DNA of 64,000 nt from Acinetobacter sp. P8-3-8 (GTDB lineage Bacteria > Pseudomonadota > Gammaproteobacteria > Pseudomonadales > Moraxellaceae), in NCBI RefSeq assembly GCF_000214135.1, contig NZ_AFIE01000011.1, positions 1 through 64,000 on the forward strand, given 5' to 3'. Under the pieces are notes generated by a model, which saw nothing but the letters and a program-made list of their open reading frames with translations, did no database searches and had not been told where the DNA came from. A program made the translations under genes and the position numbers. Of this stretch, positions 31,137 to 40,429 are shown one piece after another (the first letter of the stretch is position 1; the number at the start of each line of letters is the position of its first letter).

Positions 31137-33205
31137 TGTCTAAACATACAGTTTTATTTGAACTTGGCTGTGAAGAGCTTCCTCCAAAAAGCTTAAAAAC
31201 TTTACGCGACGCATTGCAAGCTGAAACAGAAAAAGGCTTAAAAGATGCAGGCTTAGCTTTTGATTCTATCGAAGCTTATGCAGCGCCTCGTCGTTTGGCA
31301 TTGAAAATTATCAATGTAGATGGTGCTCAAGCAGATACTCAAAAACGTTTTGACGGCCCTGCTGTACAAGCTGCTTATGATCCAGAAGGTAAACCAACCA
31401 AAGCACTTGAAGGCTTTATGCGTGGTCAAGGCATTACTGCGGATCAAGTTTCAACTTTCCAAGCGGGTAAAGTTGAAAAAGTTTGCTACCTAAAAGATGT
31501 GAAAGGTCAAAGTCTTGATGTTTTACTACCACAAATTTTACAAACTGCTTTAGATAATCTTCCTATTGCAAAACGTATGCGTTCTGCGGCAAGCCGTACT
31601 GAATTTGTACGTCCTGTAAAATGGGTTGTGTTGTTAAAAGACAATGATGTTGTTGATGCTACCATTCAGGATCATAAAGCAAGTAATGTGACTTATGGTC
31701 ACCGTTTCCATGCACCTGAAGCGATTACTTTAGCCAATGCGGATGCTTATTTAGATGCGCTTCGCACTGCAAAAGTTGTAGCGAATTTTGAAGAACGCCA
31801 AGCAATCATTGACCAACAAGTTAAAGCACTTGCTGATGAAGTGAATGCGATTGCGATTGTTCCAAGCGACCTTCGTGATGAAGTAACCGCATTGGTTGAA
31901 TGGCCTGTTGCGCTTCGTGCCAGCTTTGAAGAACGTTTCCTTGCTGTGCCTCAAGAAGCGTTAATCACGACGATGCAAGACAATCAGAAGTATTTCTGTT
32001 TAGTGAATAGCGATAACAAATTACAGCCTTATTTCATTACCGTTTCAAATATTGAGTCTAAAGATCCGACTCAAATTATTGAAGGCAATGAGAAAGTTGT
32101 ACGCCCTCGTTTGTCTGATGCTGAATTCTTTTTCTTACAAGACCAAAAGCAACCGCTTGCATCTCGTAAAGAAAAACTCGCCAATATGGTTTTCCAAGCA
32201 CAGTTAGGTACGCTTTGGAATAAATCTGAACGTATTGCCAAATTAGCTGTGGCTTTATCTGCTATCACAGGTGCAAACCCTGCGGATGCTGAAAAAGCAG
32301 CACTTCTTGCAAAGTGTGATTTAACTTCTGAATTGGTTGGCGAATTCCCAGAACTTCAAGGTATTGCGGGCACTTACTATGCACGTATTGAAGGCGAGAA
32401 TGATGAAGTTGCGGAAGCTTTAGGTGAGCAATATTTACCTAAGTTTGCGGGTGATGTTTTACCAAAAACTAAAACTGGTACTACGATTGCCCTTGCGGAT
32501 CGTTTAGACACGCTGACTGGTATTTTCGGTATTGGTCAAGCGCCGACAGGTTCGAAAGACCCGTTTGCTTTACGTCGTTCTGCGATTGGTATTTTGCGTT
32601 TAGTCACTGAAAATAATCTTGATGTTTCGATTGAAGAATTGATCAAGCTTGCTTTGGCTGCTTATGGTGATGTATTAAAAGACCACGACAAGACTTTGGC
32701 AGATGCGGTTGCGTTCCTTGAAGGTCGTTACCGTGCGAAATATGAAGACCAAGGCGTTGCTGTTGATGTGATTCAAGCGGTTCAAGCGCTTTCGCCAAAA
32801 TCACCTCTTGATTTTGATAAGCGTGTAACTGCGGTGAATCATTTCCGTAGTTTGCCTGAAGCTGCTGCTTTGGCTGCTGCGAATAAACGTGTTGCGAATA
32901 TCTTGGCGAAAGAAGCTGCGCCTACAGGTGAGATTGTTGAGTCTAAGTTAGTTGAAGATGCTGAAAAAACACTTTATGCAGAGATTCAAAATGTTCTACC
33001 TGTAGTTCAACCACTTTTGGCTGCGAAAGACTACACAGAAGCACTTTCTAAGTTAGCTGCGTTGCGTGCACCAATTGATGCTTTCTTTGAAGGTGTAATG
33101 GTCATGGCGGAAGATGCTGAATTGAAAGCGAACCGTTTACGTTTACTGGCTCAGTTGCGTGATTTGTTTACCAGTGTTGCGGATATTTCGGTGTTGCAGC
33201 ATTAA
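31136..33205 (+). CDS. glyS: Glycyl-tRNA synthetase beta subunit
   Basis: 689-residue tRNA-binding subunit of glycyl-tRNA synthetase, as long as E. coli GlyS. It opens [17 protein letters not shown], the standard start. The middle part has [15 protein letters not shown] and the HD-like segment, and [16 protein letters not shown] lies near residue 470. The C-terminal anticodon-binding domain has [20 protein letters not shown]. Codon use is strongly biased, as expected for a highly expressed gene. It ends at a terminator. Confidence 0.97.
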   Translation: MSKHTVLFELGCEELPPKSLKTLRDALQAETEKGLKDAGLAFDSIEAYAAPRRLALKIINVDGAQADTQKRFDGPAVQAAYDPEGKPTKALEGFMRGQGITADQVSTFQAGKVEKVCYLKDVKGQSLDVLLPQILQTALDNLPIAKRMRSAASRTEFVRPVKWVVLLKDNDVVDATIQDHKASNVTYGHRFHAPEAITLANADAYLDALRTAKVVANFEERQAIIDQQVKALADEVNAIAIVPSDLRDEVTALVEWPVALRASFEERFLAVPQEALITTMQDNQKYFCLVNSDNKLQPYFITVSNIESKDPTQIIEGNEKVVRPRLSDAEFFFLQDQKQPLASRKEKLANMVFQAQLGTLWNKSERIAKLAVALSAITGANPADAEKAALLAKCDLTSELVGEFPELQGIAGTYYARIEGENDEVAEALGEQYLPKFAGDVLPKTKTGTTIALADRLDTLTGIFGIGQAPTGSKDPFALRRSAIGILRLVTENNLDVSIEELIKLALAAYGDVLKDHDKTLADAVAFLEGRYRAKYEDQGVAVDVIQAVQALSPKSPLDFDKRVTAVNHFRSLPEAAALAAANKRVANILAKEAAPTGEIVESKLVEDAEKTLYAEIQNVLPVVQPLLAAKDYTEALSKLAALRAPIDAFFEGVMVMAEDAELKANRLRLLAQLRDLFTSVADISVLQH

Positions 33206-33228
33206 GCAAATATTTGAAATAAAATGAG

Positions 33229-33255
33229 AACCCTGCTTAAATAAGTGGGGTTTTT
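33229..33255 (+). terminator. Intrinsic terminator of glyQS
   Basis: AACCCTGCTT pairs with AAGTGGGGTT (two G-T wobbles) over a 4-nt loop, then a short T-run, about 25 bp after the glyS stop. Confidence 0.8.
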
Positions 33256-33357
33256 AATGCTACTTATTTAAGCCTTAGATTAATTATGCTAATTATCTTA
33301 GCAACTAAGAAAAGGTTATTGTAAGACTTCTTTTTTCCTTTATTAAGCAGAATAAGA

Positions 33358-34041
33358 ATGAGTAATTTCAACTTTTTGCAAACTTTACTTTTATTAATTC
33401 CATATATTTCTACTTTTTTATTTTTTAAATATGTATTTAATAATGATGCTTTCTTTATCAGAAAGAAAAGTTACTTTAAGATAGATTTTTTAATTTCTAT
33501 TTGTTTCTTAACATCTTTTCTATTTATTCTTTGGAATTCTTATTTTTATACTTATCTCTTTTTAGGTTTGAAAATTTCAAAGGAAACTATCTTCTTCAAT
33601 GATAAATTTATCACTTTCCTTGGTGTTGTTTTAGCTGTAATTGGCTGGCTTTATACCGTAAGAAGCCAACTTCATAGCAATATGAAAAACCACTCTATTC
33701 AAACCATTATGAATGCGCGCTTATCTGAATGTTATAATGAAAAATTTGATAGTATTTATGGAATTTTAGCGAATGATGAAACTTTAACATTGGATAAATA
33801 TAATTCACTATCTCCTAAAGAAAAATCAGTCGTACACTATATTTTGAATTACTATGAATCAGTTGCTATTAGTATCCGATATAGCGAATTTGAAGAAGAA
33901 ATAGTGAAAAGTATGATGCGATCTCAAGTAATCAGAACACATAAAACCTTCAAAGAAGTCTTGGATGATTTAAGAAATAAGTCTTCGTCATATTATGAAC
34001 ATTTTCACTTATTACATAATCGTTGGAGTGATCTAAGTTAG
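33358..34041 (+). CDS. DUF4760-type membrane-anchored protein
   Basis: 227-residue protein. Three hydrophobic helices occupy the first 110 residues (one near 5-25, one near 42-70, one near 86-104). A soluble helical domain follows with HYILNYYESVAISIRYSEFE and VKSMMRSQVIRTHKTF, the DUF4760 pattern as I recall it. The gene is markedly more AT-rich than glyQS next to it, with many Phe, Ile and Lys codons, which hints at transfer. The function is unknown; similar proteins are often found in accessory regions. Confidence 0.65.
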   Translation: MSNFNFLQTLLLLIPYISTFLFFKYVFNNDAFFIRKKSYFKIDFLISICFLTSFLFILWNSYFYTYLFLGLKISKETIFFNDKFITFLGVVLAVIGWLYTVRSQLHSNMKNHSIQTIMNARLSECYNEKFDSIYGILANDETLTLDKYNSLSPKEKSVVHYILNYYESVAISIRYSEFEEEIVKSMMRSQVIRTHKTFKEVLDDLRNKSSSYYEHFHLLHNRWSDLS

Positions 34042-34184
34042 TTTATTAATTTTCTTTATTTATAGTACCCCCTATTTATTATCCAACATCAATATAATTA
34101 CCAATCTAGAACCAAATCAATTTAAATTTTTATCTAAGTACATATAAACTGAAGCTATTAAATTCATCTCAAGATCAAAAATCA

Positions 34185-34568
34185 ATGAATCCAAAAATTG
34201 TATTATCCTCTTTACTAATCACATTCACCCTCACCGCTTGCTCAACCACACCGACCAATCCCAACGCCCCCGTGGTTTTAGAACAGCATAAAAACATCTC
34301 TGCTGAACCTACAACAAAACACAACTTAGCTCGTCTGATTAAACAAAAAGACAACTGCCTTATTGAGTTCACAGGTAACTTTGAAACAGGCAAAGCCACT
34401 GAATACTGGATCTTTAACGGAGACCAATTGATTTCAGCATTTTCCAATGTAAAAGCTGATGTCGAAAATACTCAAACTGTTTTTGATGTGCAAAGCCCTG
34501 AAAAAACCAAGAATTTCAATTCATTGAAAAATAATTTTAAGACATCAAATTTAGAAAAATGTAATTAA
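34185..34568 (+). CDS. Small lipoprotein of unknown function
   Basis: 127 residues with a signal peptide and lipobox LTAC (lipid on Cys19). The mature part is about 108 residues with two cysteines (NCLIEF and the terminal KCN) that could form a disulfide. A central GNFETGKATEYWIFNGDQL stretch suggests a small beta-rich domain. No family recognised. The gene is monocistronic and followed by a long hairpin. Confidence 0.68.
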   Translation: MNPKIVLSSLLITFTLTACSTTPTNPNAPVVLEQHKNISAEPTTKHNLARLIKQKDNCLIEFTGNFETGKATEYWIFNGDQLISAFSNVKADVENTQTVFDVQSPEKTKNFNSLKNNFKTSNLEKCN

Positions 34569-34573
34569 AATAG

Positions 34574-34618
34574 CAAGAATCACTTAAACATGATCTCATC
34601 ATGATTAAGTGATTCTTG
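34574..34618 (+). terminator. Long hairpin after lipoprotein gene
   Basis: CAAGAATCACTTAA and TTAAGTGATTCTTG are perfectly complementary, with a further CATGA/TCATG inner pairing. There is no T-run, so it may be an mRNA 3' stabiliser or a Rho-independent end with a weak tail. The rest of the 331-bp gap to 34899 holds two near-consensus DnaA-like nonamers (34790, 34826) and no gene. Confidence 0.5.
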
Positions 34619-34899
34619 TGGACTCTGACTATTCACGTACCACCTATCTATTCAAGAATTTCTAAACAACACTGACTACAGTTGTAACTTTAAAAAAGAA
34701 TAAAATGGATTGAAAACCTATAAATCAATGATTTAAAAATGCTTGCTGTGTAAACTCCATTCACAATTCTTTCATTTTTGTTAAAACTCTGTAGATAAGC
34801 TGTTGATGTTTTATCTCAAAACCTGTTTTCCACAACATTTCCGATTAATATGACGCTGACTTAAACTAGATGTGATTCAAGCACAGGATAAAAGCAATT

Positions 34900-35673
34900 A
34901 TGAAAATGCTTAAAACAACAGTTATCGCAACAGCACTTATTGCGAGTTCTCCTCTTTTTGCAAACACAGCCGTAAATGGTAGTGTAAATGCATCTGCTGA
35001 AGTAAACACCAATACCCAAGGTGGTCTGATACATAACATTGGTCAAGGGATTCAAAATACTGCCGATAAAGTCGGTAGTGGTATTGAAAAAGGCGTTGAT
35101 AAAACCCGTGATGTATCTAAAGACGCTTGGGATGGCACAAAAAATGTGGCAGGCAAAGTCGGTAATGGCATTGAAAAAGGTGCCGATAAAACTGTTGATG
35201 TGTCTAAAGATGCATGGGATGGCACTAAAAATGTGGCAGGCAAAGTCGGTAATGGCATTGAAAAAGGTGCCGATAAAACCGTTGATGTGTCTAAAGATGC
35301 ATGGGATGGCACTAAAAATGTGGCAGGCAAAGTAGGCAATGGCATTGAAAAAGGTGTCGATAAAACTGTTGATGTGTCTAAAGATGCATGGGACGGCACT
35401 AAAAATGTTGCTGATAAAGCAGGTCATGGCATTGAAAAAGGTGTCGATAAAAGTAAAGCTGCAACTAAAGGCGCTTGGAAAAACACCAAGGAACTAAGCT
35501 CTAAAGCAGCTAAAAATACCAAAACAGCAACAAGCAAAACTTGGCAAAAAACCAAAGATGTTGTTAAGCCAAAATCTACAAATGTAAATGTGAATTCACA
35601 AGCTCAAGTGAAAACACCTGTTGCTAGTGCCAAAGTTGGTGTGTCAACTGAAGCAAAAGCTGGAACAAAATAA
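34900..35673 (+). CDS. Secreted hydrophilin/LEA-like repeat protein
   Basis: 257 residues. A signal peptide (cleavage after LFA, residue 22) is followed by an Asn/Val-rich segment. From residue 57 there are four near-perfect 29-residue repeats of the form KVGNGIEKGADKTVDVSKDA plus WDGTKNVAG, then decaying repeats rich in Lys, Thr and Ala. The composition (Gly, Lys, Asp, Ala; no Cys) and the periodic amphipathic pattern resemble group 3 LEA proteins and the hydrophilins linked to desiccation tolerance in A. baumannii. This is an analogy, not a family match. A related gene follows at 35868. AGGA lies 13 bp before the ATG. Confidence 0.7.
   Translation: MKMLKTTVIATALIASSPLFANTAVNGSVNASAEVNTNTQGGLIHNIGQGIQNTADKVGSGIEKGVDKTRDVSKDAWDGTKNVAGKVGNGIEKGADKTVDVSKDAWDGTKNVAGKVGNGIEKGADKTVDVSKDAWDGTKNVAGKVGNGIEKGVDKTVDVSKDAWDGTKNVADKAGHGIEKGVDKSKAATKGAWKNTKELSSKAAKNTKTATSKTWQKTKDVVKPKSTNVNVNSQAQVKTPVASAKVGVSTEAKAGTK
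35068..35415 (+). repeat. Tandem 87-bp repeat array, four units
   Basis: Four consecutive 87-bp units start at 35068, 35155, 35242 and 35329, each encoding 29 residues. Units 2 and 3 differ at only a couple of bases, suggesting recent duplication and the possibility of copy-number change by slippage or recombination without loss of frame. Confidence 0.9.
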
Positions 35674-35695
35674 GGTTTTAATTTCAGGTTTAGTC

Positions 35696-35720
35696 AAAGC
35701 TCACTTCGGTGAGCTTTTTT
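35696..35720 (+). terminator. Intrinsic terminator of the repeat-protein gene
   Basis: AAGCTCAC-TTCG-GTGAGCTT followed by T, 23 bp after the stop. Confidence 0.92.
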
Positions 35721-35867
35721 ACAACAAGCGTTTTTAATATTTCCAATGTATAGATATGTATTTTTCTGTACTCATTTTTCTAATAATCCATCTATTGGAT
35801 CAATAACACAGTAGCATAGTCACAATATTATTTTAGTTGATGGCTCAACAGCAGTCAGCATAGAGAG

Positions 35868-36506
35868 ATGAAAGAGTTAATGAAAATAATCAAAGGTTTA
35901 TGCGTCAGTACTGCTGTTCTAATGTCATCATCATTATTTGCTCAAACAGAAAATACCAATCAGACACCACCCTATGGTGATAACCCGAACATTTTTAAAG
36001 TATTGGCATATAAAACAGGTTCAGCAATTCAAAATACGGCTGAAAAAGTTGGCAATGCCACTGAAAAAGGGATTCAAAAGATAAAGCCTAAAATTGATGA
36101 AACTGTTGAAAATACAAAAACCTATACTACAGAACAAGCAACGATTGCCCGTGACAATACTCGTGAAGGCATTGATAAAACAGTTAAAAAAGTAGAACAG
36201 ACCAAAGATAGAATACTGGGTAAAACCGACTCAAACGTACCGATTGAACAAGGCAGCTTAAGTCAATCTTCTACACCGCCAAGCAGTACCATGAATCATG
36301 TAGCACCTGTTTCAACACCAAGTGCCGCCACTGAAACACATGTCATGGCTCCGCCAGCACAACAGGTAGCGCCACAAAACGTGCAAAATACAGTTCAAGA
36401 AGAACCTGAAATTAAGAAGCAGTCTTTACCTATTGAAAATAATTCAATTCCTACCGATTCAAATGTAAATAAACCATCCGATGATGAAGCAGGCATTCCT
36501 CGTTAA
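35868..36506 (+). CDS. Secreted low-complexity protein related to the upstream LEA-like protein
   Basis: 212 residues. A signal peptide (cleavage after LFA, near residue 24) is followed by an LEA-like helical stretch (about residues 45-115). It shares the pattern AIQNTAEKVGNATEKGIQK with the upstream protein's IQNTADKVGSGIEKGVDK. The rest is a disordered Pro/Ser/Thr/Gln-rich tail. An alternative ATG 12 bp downstream would trim four residues. The shared motif suggests an ancient duplication. A terminator separates the two genes, so they are transcribed separately. Confidence 0.65.
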   Translation: MKELMKIIKGLCVSTAVLMSSSLFAQTENTNQTPPYGDNPNIFKVLAYKTGSAIQNTAEKVGNATEKGIQKIKPKIDETVENTKTYTTEQATIARDNTREGIDKTVKKVEQTKDRILGKTDSNVPIEQGSLSQSSTPPSSTMNHVAPVSTPSAATETHVMAPPAQQVAPQNVQNTVQEEPEIKKQSLPIENNSIPTDSNVNKPSDDEAGIPR

Positions 36507-36559
36507 TTAAATTGATTCGCACTTATCATTTCTGCTTTATATAACTTCGAAATATAACC

Positions 36560-36599
36560 TTAAAGGCTCTTTCTACAAAACAATAGGGAGAGCCTTTAA
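36560..36599. terminator. Hairpin between convergent genes
   Basis: TAAAGGCTCT pairs with AGAGCCTTTA across about 20 nt, between the ends of the LEA-like gene and the converging dehydrogenase gene. Confidence 0.6.
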
Positions 36600-36607
36600 G
36601 ATAAGAT

Positions 36608-37564
36608 TTACCCATTCACTTGACGAATCGGCTGTCCTTGCTTAAATGCTTCAGCATTCTCAAACAACTGATTCACCATACGCTGACGTGCTTGCACACT
36701 GCCCCATGCGCTATGTGGGGTAATAATTAAGTTAGGAATATCTTCAGCCAACAACACATTGCCTTCTTTTGGTGGTTCTATTGAAAGCACATCGGTTGCT
36801 GCACCTGCAATTTTGCCTTGTCTTAATGCATCTGCAAGCGCCTGTTCATTGACAATACCGCCACGTGCGCAATTGATTAAAAATGCAGAGTTTTTCATTA
36901 GGTCAAATTGTGGAGCGCTGATTAAATCTTTAGTTTCATCGGTTAATGGGCAATGTAAAGTTAAGAAATCTACTTGAGGCAACAATTCAGCAAAAGGGAC
37001 TCGCTTTTCATCACTGCTACGGTTTGGTAAAGCTCCGACCAGTACATTCATACCAAACGCTTCGGCAAGTTTAGCAACAGCTTTGCCAAGTTCACCATAA
37101 CCAATGACACCTAGTGTTTTTCCTGATAATTCAATAATTGGAAAATCCAGTAAGCAGAAAATTGGCGAGTTGTTCCATTGCCCTTGTTTCACCGCTTGGT
37201 CGTATTTTAATAACGAGGTTGCTAATGCCAACATCAGTGCAATCGTATGCTGTGCGACTGCTGAAGTGCCATAACCTTGGCAATTACACACAACCACACC
37301 TTGAGATTTGGCTTGGACTAAATCGACATTATTGGTCCCTGTTGCTGAAATTAAGATCAACTTTAATTGGTGGCACTGCTCAATGGTATTTGCATCAAGC
37401 ATCACTTTATTGCTGATGATCACATCAACATCTTGAACACGCTCTAAAACTTGTTCAGGTGTAGTCGATGGATAAAGAATGAGTTCGTCAAAAGCTGTTT
37501 TTAACTGGGAAAAATCCAAATCATTTTTATCTAAAGATTCATAATCTAAAAAAACAGCTTTCAT
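36608..37564 (-). CDS. D-2-hydroxyacid dehydrogenase, glycerate dehydrogenase-like
   Basis: 318-residue NAD(P)-dependent reductase of the D-isomer 2-hydroxyacid dehydrogenase family. The Rossmann motif is GVIGYGELGKAVAKLAE. The catalytic Arg is in NCARGGIVNE, Glu in DVLSIEPPKEGN and His in ITPHSAWGS. The sequence around CNCQGYGTSAVAQHTIALML matches the glycerate/hydroxypyruvate reductase branch. The ATG at 37564 is preferred over a GTG at 37576. The exact substrate is not determined. Confidence 0.85.
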   Translation of the reverse strand: MKAVFLDYESLDKNDLDFSQLKTAFDELILYPSTTPEQVLERVQDVDVIISNKVMLDANTIEQCHQLKLILISATGTNNVDLVQAKSQGVVVCNCQGYGTSAVAQHTIALMLALATSLLKYDQAVKQGQWNNSPIFCLLDFPIIELSGKTLGVIGYGELGKAVAKLAEAFGMNVLVGALPNRSSDEKRVPFAELLPQVDFLTLHCPLTDETKDLISAPQFDLMKNSAFLINCARGGIVNEQALADALRQGKIAGAATDVLSIEPPKEGNVLLAEDIPNLIITPHSAWGSVQARQRMVNQLFENAEAFKQGQPIRQVNG

Positions 37565-37656
37565 CGATATACTCACTTATCCATTTGCAACATTTACAAT
37601 ATGTAGGGTTGATTTCAGTTTACTACTTTTCATTTATAGTAAAACTACCGTAAATA

Positions 37657-38325
37657 TTACACTTGTGAAATAGGATATGAGTTATTTTTTAATGCGCCCA
37701 AGTAAGCGATCGCCATCCGATACGCCTCTTGCATGATCTCTTCCGAAATATAATTATCATTATAATAACCATGTTTCATGTAGGTAAAAATCAGTTCCAT
37801 GAGAATGGTTAATACATCAGGATTTTGTGGAACGTAACTCTCTACTTTGATGATTTCCAAAGCTTTACGTACTCCGTCACTCAACTGTTGCAGTTCAACT
37901 TGGTATTCCAAATATGCTTGTCGAGTAAATGGCCCGCTGAGAATGATCAGACTGGCGACTTCTGATTCATTAAAAAAATTGGCTGTAGTACGAATCAAAC
38001 TTGCTGTTAATAGTTTCCCATTTTCTTCAATTGATGTTTTGGGGCTTTCAGTTAATACACGTACTGCGGCTTGTCCCAATTGTTTAAGCAAAACATTTAA
38101 ATGTATCAAAGCAATATGTCGTAAAAGATCGTATTTACTTGGAAAAAATTGGTAAATACTGGTACGAGGAACACCAGATGCATTGGCAATCTCAGGAATA
38201 GAAATTTTTTCAATTCCAATGGTTAAAAGCAACTCTTGTGTCGTCGCAATTACCTTTTCCATACGCTTCTGAGTACGTTCTTGTTTTGGTTGATTTATTA
38301 CTTTCTTCGTCATTTTTTTTTGCAT
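37657..38325 (-). CDS. TetR/AcrR family transcriptional regulator
   Basis: 222-residue regulator. The helix-turn-helix spans about residues 30-72 (IEKISIPEIANASGVPRTSI, YQFFPSKYDLL). The C-terminal helical domain is of unknown ligand. AGGA precedes the ATG at good spacing. It is not close to an obvious divergent target; the downstream dehydrogenase gene (same strand, about 90 bp) is one candidate. Confidence 0.85.
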   Translation of the reverse strand: MQKKMTKKVINQPKQERTQKRMEKVIATTQELLLTIGIEKISIPEIANASGVPRTSIYQFFPSKYDLLRHIALIHLNVLLKQLGQAAVRVLTESPKTSIEENGKLLTASLIRTTANFFNESEVASLIILSGPFTRQAYLEYQVELQQLSDGVRKALEIIKVESYVPQNPDVLTILMELIFTYMKHGYYNDNYISEEIMQEAYRMAIAYLGALKNNSYPISQV

Positions 38326-38516
38326 TTGGAAATCCTAAGAATGCTGACAAGCTTTATAAAATGATATCCTTATCACTATTATCATAACTGATATTGACTC
38401 AGCACAAAGAACTATTCGACTTTTCATGTAAAATAAAATCAAAATATAGCCCGTTTCAATTCCAAAACTTGGCTTTTAAATCTATATTATCTACTTTTAC
38501 GACTTTCTATAAGAGC

Positions 38517-38948
38517 ATGCAAAAAATAAAAAAAAGCATATTTCTGATCAGTTTAATACTATTCAATGCACAAACTTTTGCACAAGAAAAAACATTACAA
38601 TCATTTGAAAATATTGAAAAATACCCAACACATGAAGGGAATAGTTTTACACTCATCCAACTTGATCAAGGCTGCCGTATCGATGCACATTTCTATTTAT
38701 CTAATGAAAATCATTTATATCATTACTTTTTCAAAAATAACAATCAACAACTCAGTAAAACAGCACTTCAAACCTTTAAATATCATTATAAAAAAGGTGA
38801 AGAAGGTTCATTCATGCATGTCACTGATGTTTATCTGGACTCAAATACTGTTTTGAAATTAGATGATCCGCAAGTTCAACAAGACTTTAAAAACTATAAA
38901 GATTTATTCTCAAAAAATGTTTTAAATCTTTTAAATCAATGTAAATAA
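38517..38948 (+). CDS. Small secreted protein of unknown function
   Basis: 143 residues when started at the ATG 38517, which begins a clear signal peptide (MQKIKKSIFLISLILFNAQT, cleavage after FAQ) and follows AAGAG. An upstream in-frame ATG at 38394 would bury that signal. The mature protein has two cysteines (QGCRIDAHFY and the terminal QCK) and is Lys/Asn/Tyr-rich. No family recognised. Confidence 0.65.
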   Translation: MQKIKKSIFLISLILFNAQTFAQEKTLQSFENIEKYPTHEGNSFTLIQLDQGCRIDAHFYLSNENHLYHYFFKNNNQQLSKTALQTFKYHYKKGEEGSFMHVTDVYLDSNTVLKLDDPQVQQDFKNYKDLFSKNVLNLLNQCK

Positions 38949-39047
38949 CGATCTAAATAAACCAGACTTGCGAATAGAAATTCTTGGAAATAAACAATGC
39001 TTAGTAATAAACAATATTTGAGCTAGAACCCACAGAGTCCTGCCACT

Positions 39048-40310
39048 TTAAGAAATTTTAAAGTGACAAAACTCATTTAAACTTTCATCATCAAAACTGA
39101 CCTGCCCTTGCACATCACAACTCATATATAAGTCTTTATATGAAAGCACATAGAAATCAGCACATTTTCGTATCACGATAGGATTCATATCCAAAGACAA
39201 AGCATCATCTTGCTTAAACAGTTTCGTCACACGGCGATCATTCATACAAATCAAATAGGTTTGCTTTTTGATCTCAACTTGCGCCAAACCACTATTTTCA
39301 ACATGCAATGGAATAATATATTTTCCATTGACATCAATCACTTGTTGATCATAACTTTCTAGCTTTTGTGTAATCACATTAAAAACTAGAATATTTCCAT
39401 AGTAATCTGTGAGTTGATTCTTATCTTCAAATGCAAGATTGACCTGAATACCTAGTTTTTGTAAATCTTGTTCATCGACACGTTTATTGGTCAATAAAAT
39501 ACGGGTAATGGTTTGCTTTAAACTTGCATCAAAAAAAGCACTATCGAGTTGAATATCAATTCCTTTTAGGATTTTTCCTAGCGCTTCATTATGTGTTCCA
39601 AGTAACCGTGCAATGACACTACGATAATAGAATTTACTGTTTTTCTTCACCTCACGAATTTGCTTATAAAAATAAGTTTGATCATAAGGACGTTCAATAA
39701 AATCATGCAATAAGGCAGAATTTGCGAGAACAGCAATCGCATCATGTCCTGTATAAGGTAAATGCAAGGTATGTAATTGAGGAATCAATGGTTTGATTTT
39801 TAAATAATGCTCTTTGTCATTTTCAAAATAAGGGTCATAAACAATAATATATTCACAATCTGCAACGATATCGTGTGCTTGAATCCGCATGTCTGCATTC
39901 AACTCAGCATCATAAAAATCGGTATAACGCTTATCTTCAACTTCAGCAGGATCAATCGAGTATTGCGGTACCATCGCTACAACACGATTCATTCGCAAAG
40001 ATCTGGCGTATTTAATGGCTGCATAGCCCCCCATTGAACCACCATAGCCCACAATATTTTTATATTGATTTAAAATGGGTTGGAGCTGTTCCAATAATGC
40101 AGACATGCTTGATGCAGGAAACCATGACTTTTGCTTCGGCATAATGCCAACGACAGCATAATCATATTTCATCAATGATTTTTCAGCATTGATGGAAAGC
40201 CCTTTGGCACGTGTGATCAAATCACCAAATGAGAGAACTAAAGTATCTGAATCGCCTTGTAAATAGATCGCTCTAATATGATCATCTTCAAAAATTATTT
40301 GCTTATCCAT
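39048..40310 (-). CDS. Alpha/beta-hydrolase-like protein
   Basis: 420-residue protein. The N-terminal half looks like an alpha/beta hydrolase: nucleophile elbow GYGGSMGGYAAIKYA (Ser at about residue 94), and later LHLPYTGHDAIAVLAN with a candidate catalytic His. The C-terminal 200 residues are unrelated to any domain I recognise; they hold a helical stretch followed by beta-rich sequence (VIDVNGKYIIPLHVENSGLA). Similar two-part proteins are annotated as hypothetical in Acinetobacter. The substrate is unknown. Confidence 0.7.
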   Translation of the reverse strand: MDKQIIFEDDHIRAIYLQGDSDTLVLSFGDLITRAKGLSINAEKSLMKYDYAVVGIMPKQKSWFPASSMSALLEQLQPILNQYKNIVGYGGSMGGYAAIKYARSLRMNRVVAMVPQYSIDPAEVEDKRYTDFYDAELNADMRIQAHDIVADCEYIIVYDPYFENDKEHYLKIKPLIPQLHTLHLPYTGHDAIAVLANSALLHDFIERPYDQTYFYKQIREVKKNSKFYYRSVIARLLGTHNEALGKILKGIDIQLDSAFFDASLKQTITRILLTNKRVDEQDLQKLGIQVNLAFEDKNQLTDYYGNILVFNVITQKLESYDQQVIDVNGKYIIPLHVENSGLAQVEIKKQTYLICMNDRRVTKLFKQDDALSLDMNPIVIRKCADFYVLSYKDLYMSCDVQGQVSFDDESLNEFCHFKIS

Positions 40311-40429
40311 TCTCACACCGAGCTTAGGCTCTCTGATTTTGGCTGAAATTAAATAAATAGACTGCTTGCCTATTCATTGCATCAAGTGTCATATTTTATA
40401 GAATCTGATCAGATAAAAAAGCGCAAAAT

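Noticed and set aside
35068-35415. Tandem repeat resembling a CRISPR array
   Set aside because: The units abut with no unique spacers, and the array is coding.
34861-35427. Open minus-strand frames across the LEA-like repeat gene
   Set aside because: They result from the 87-bp repeat being a multiple of three. They lack a credible start and ribosome site, and the plus frame has a signal peptide and a terminator.
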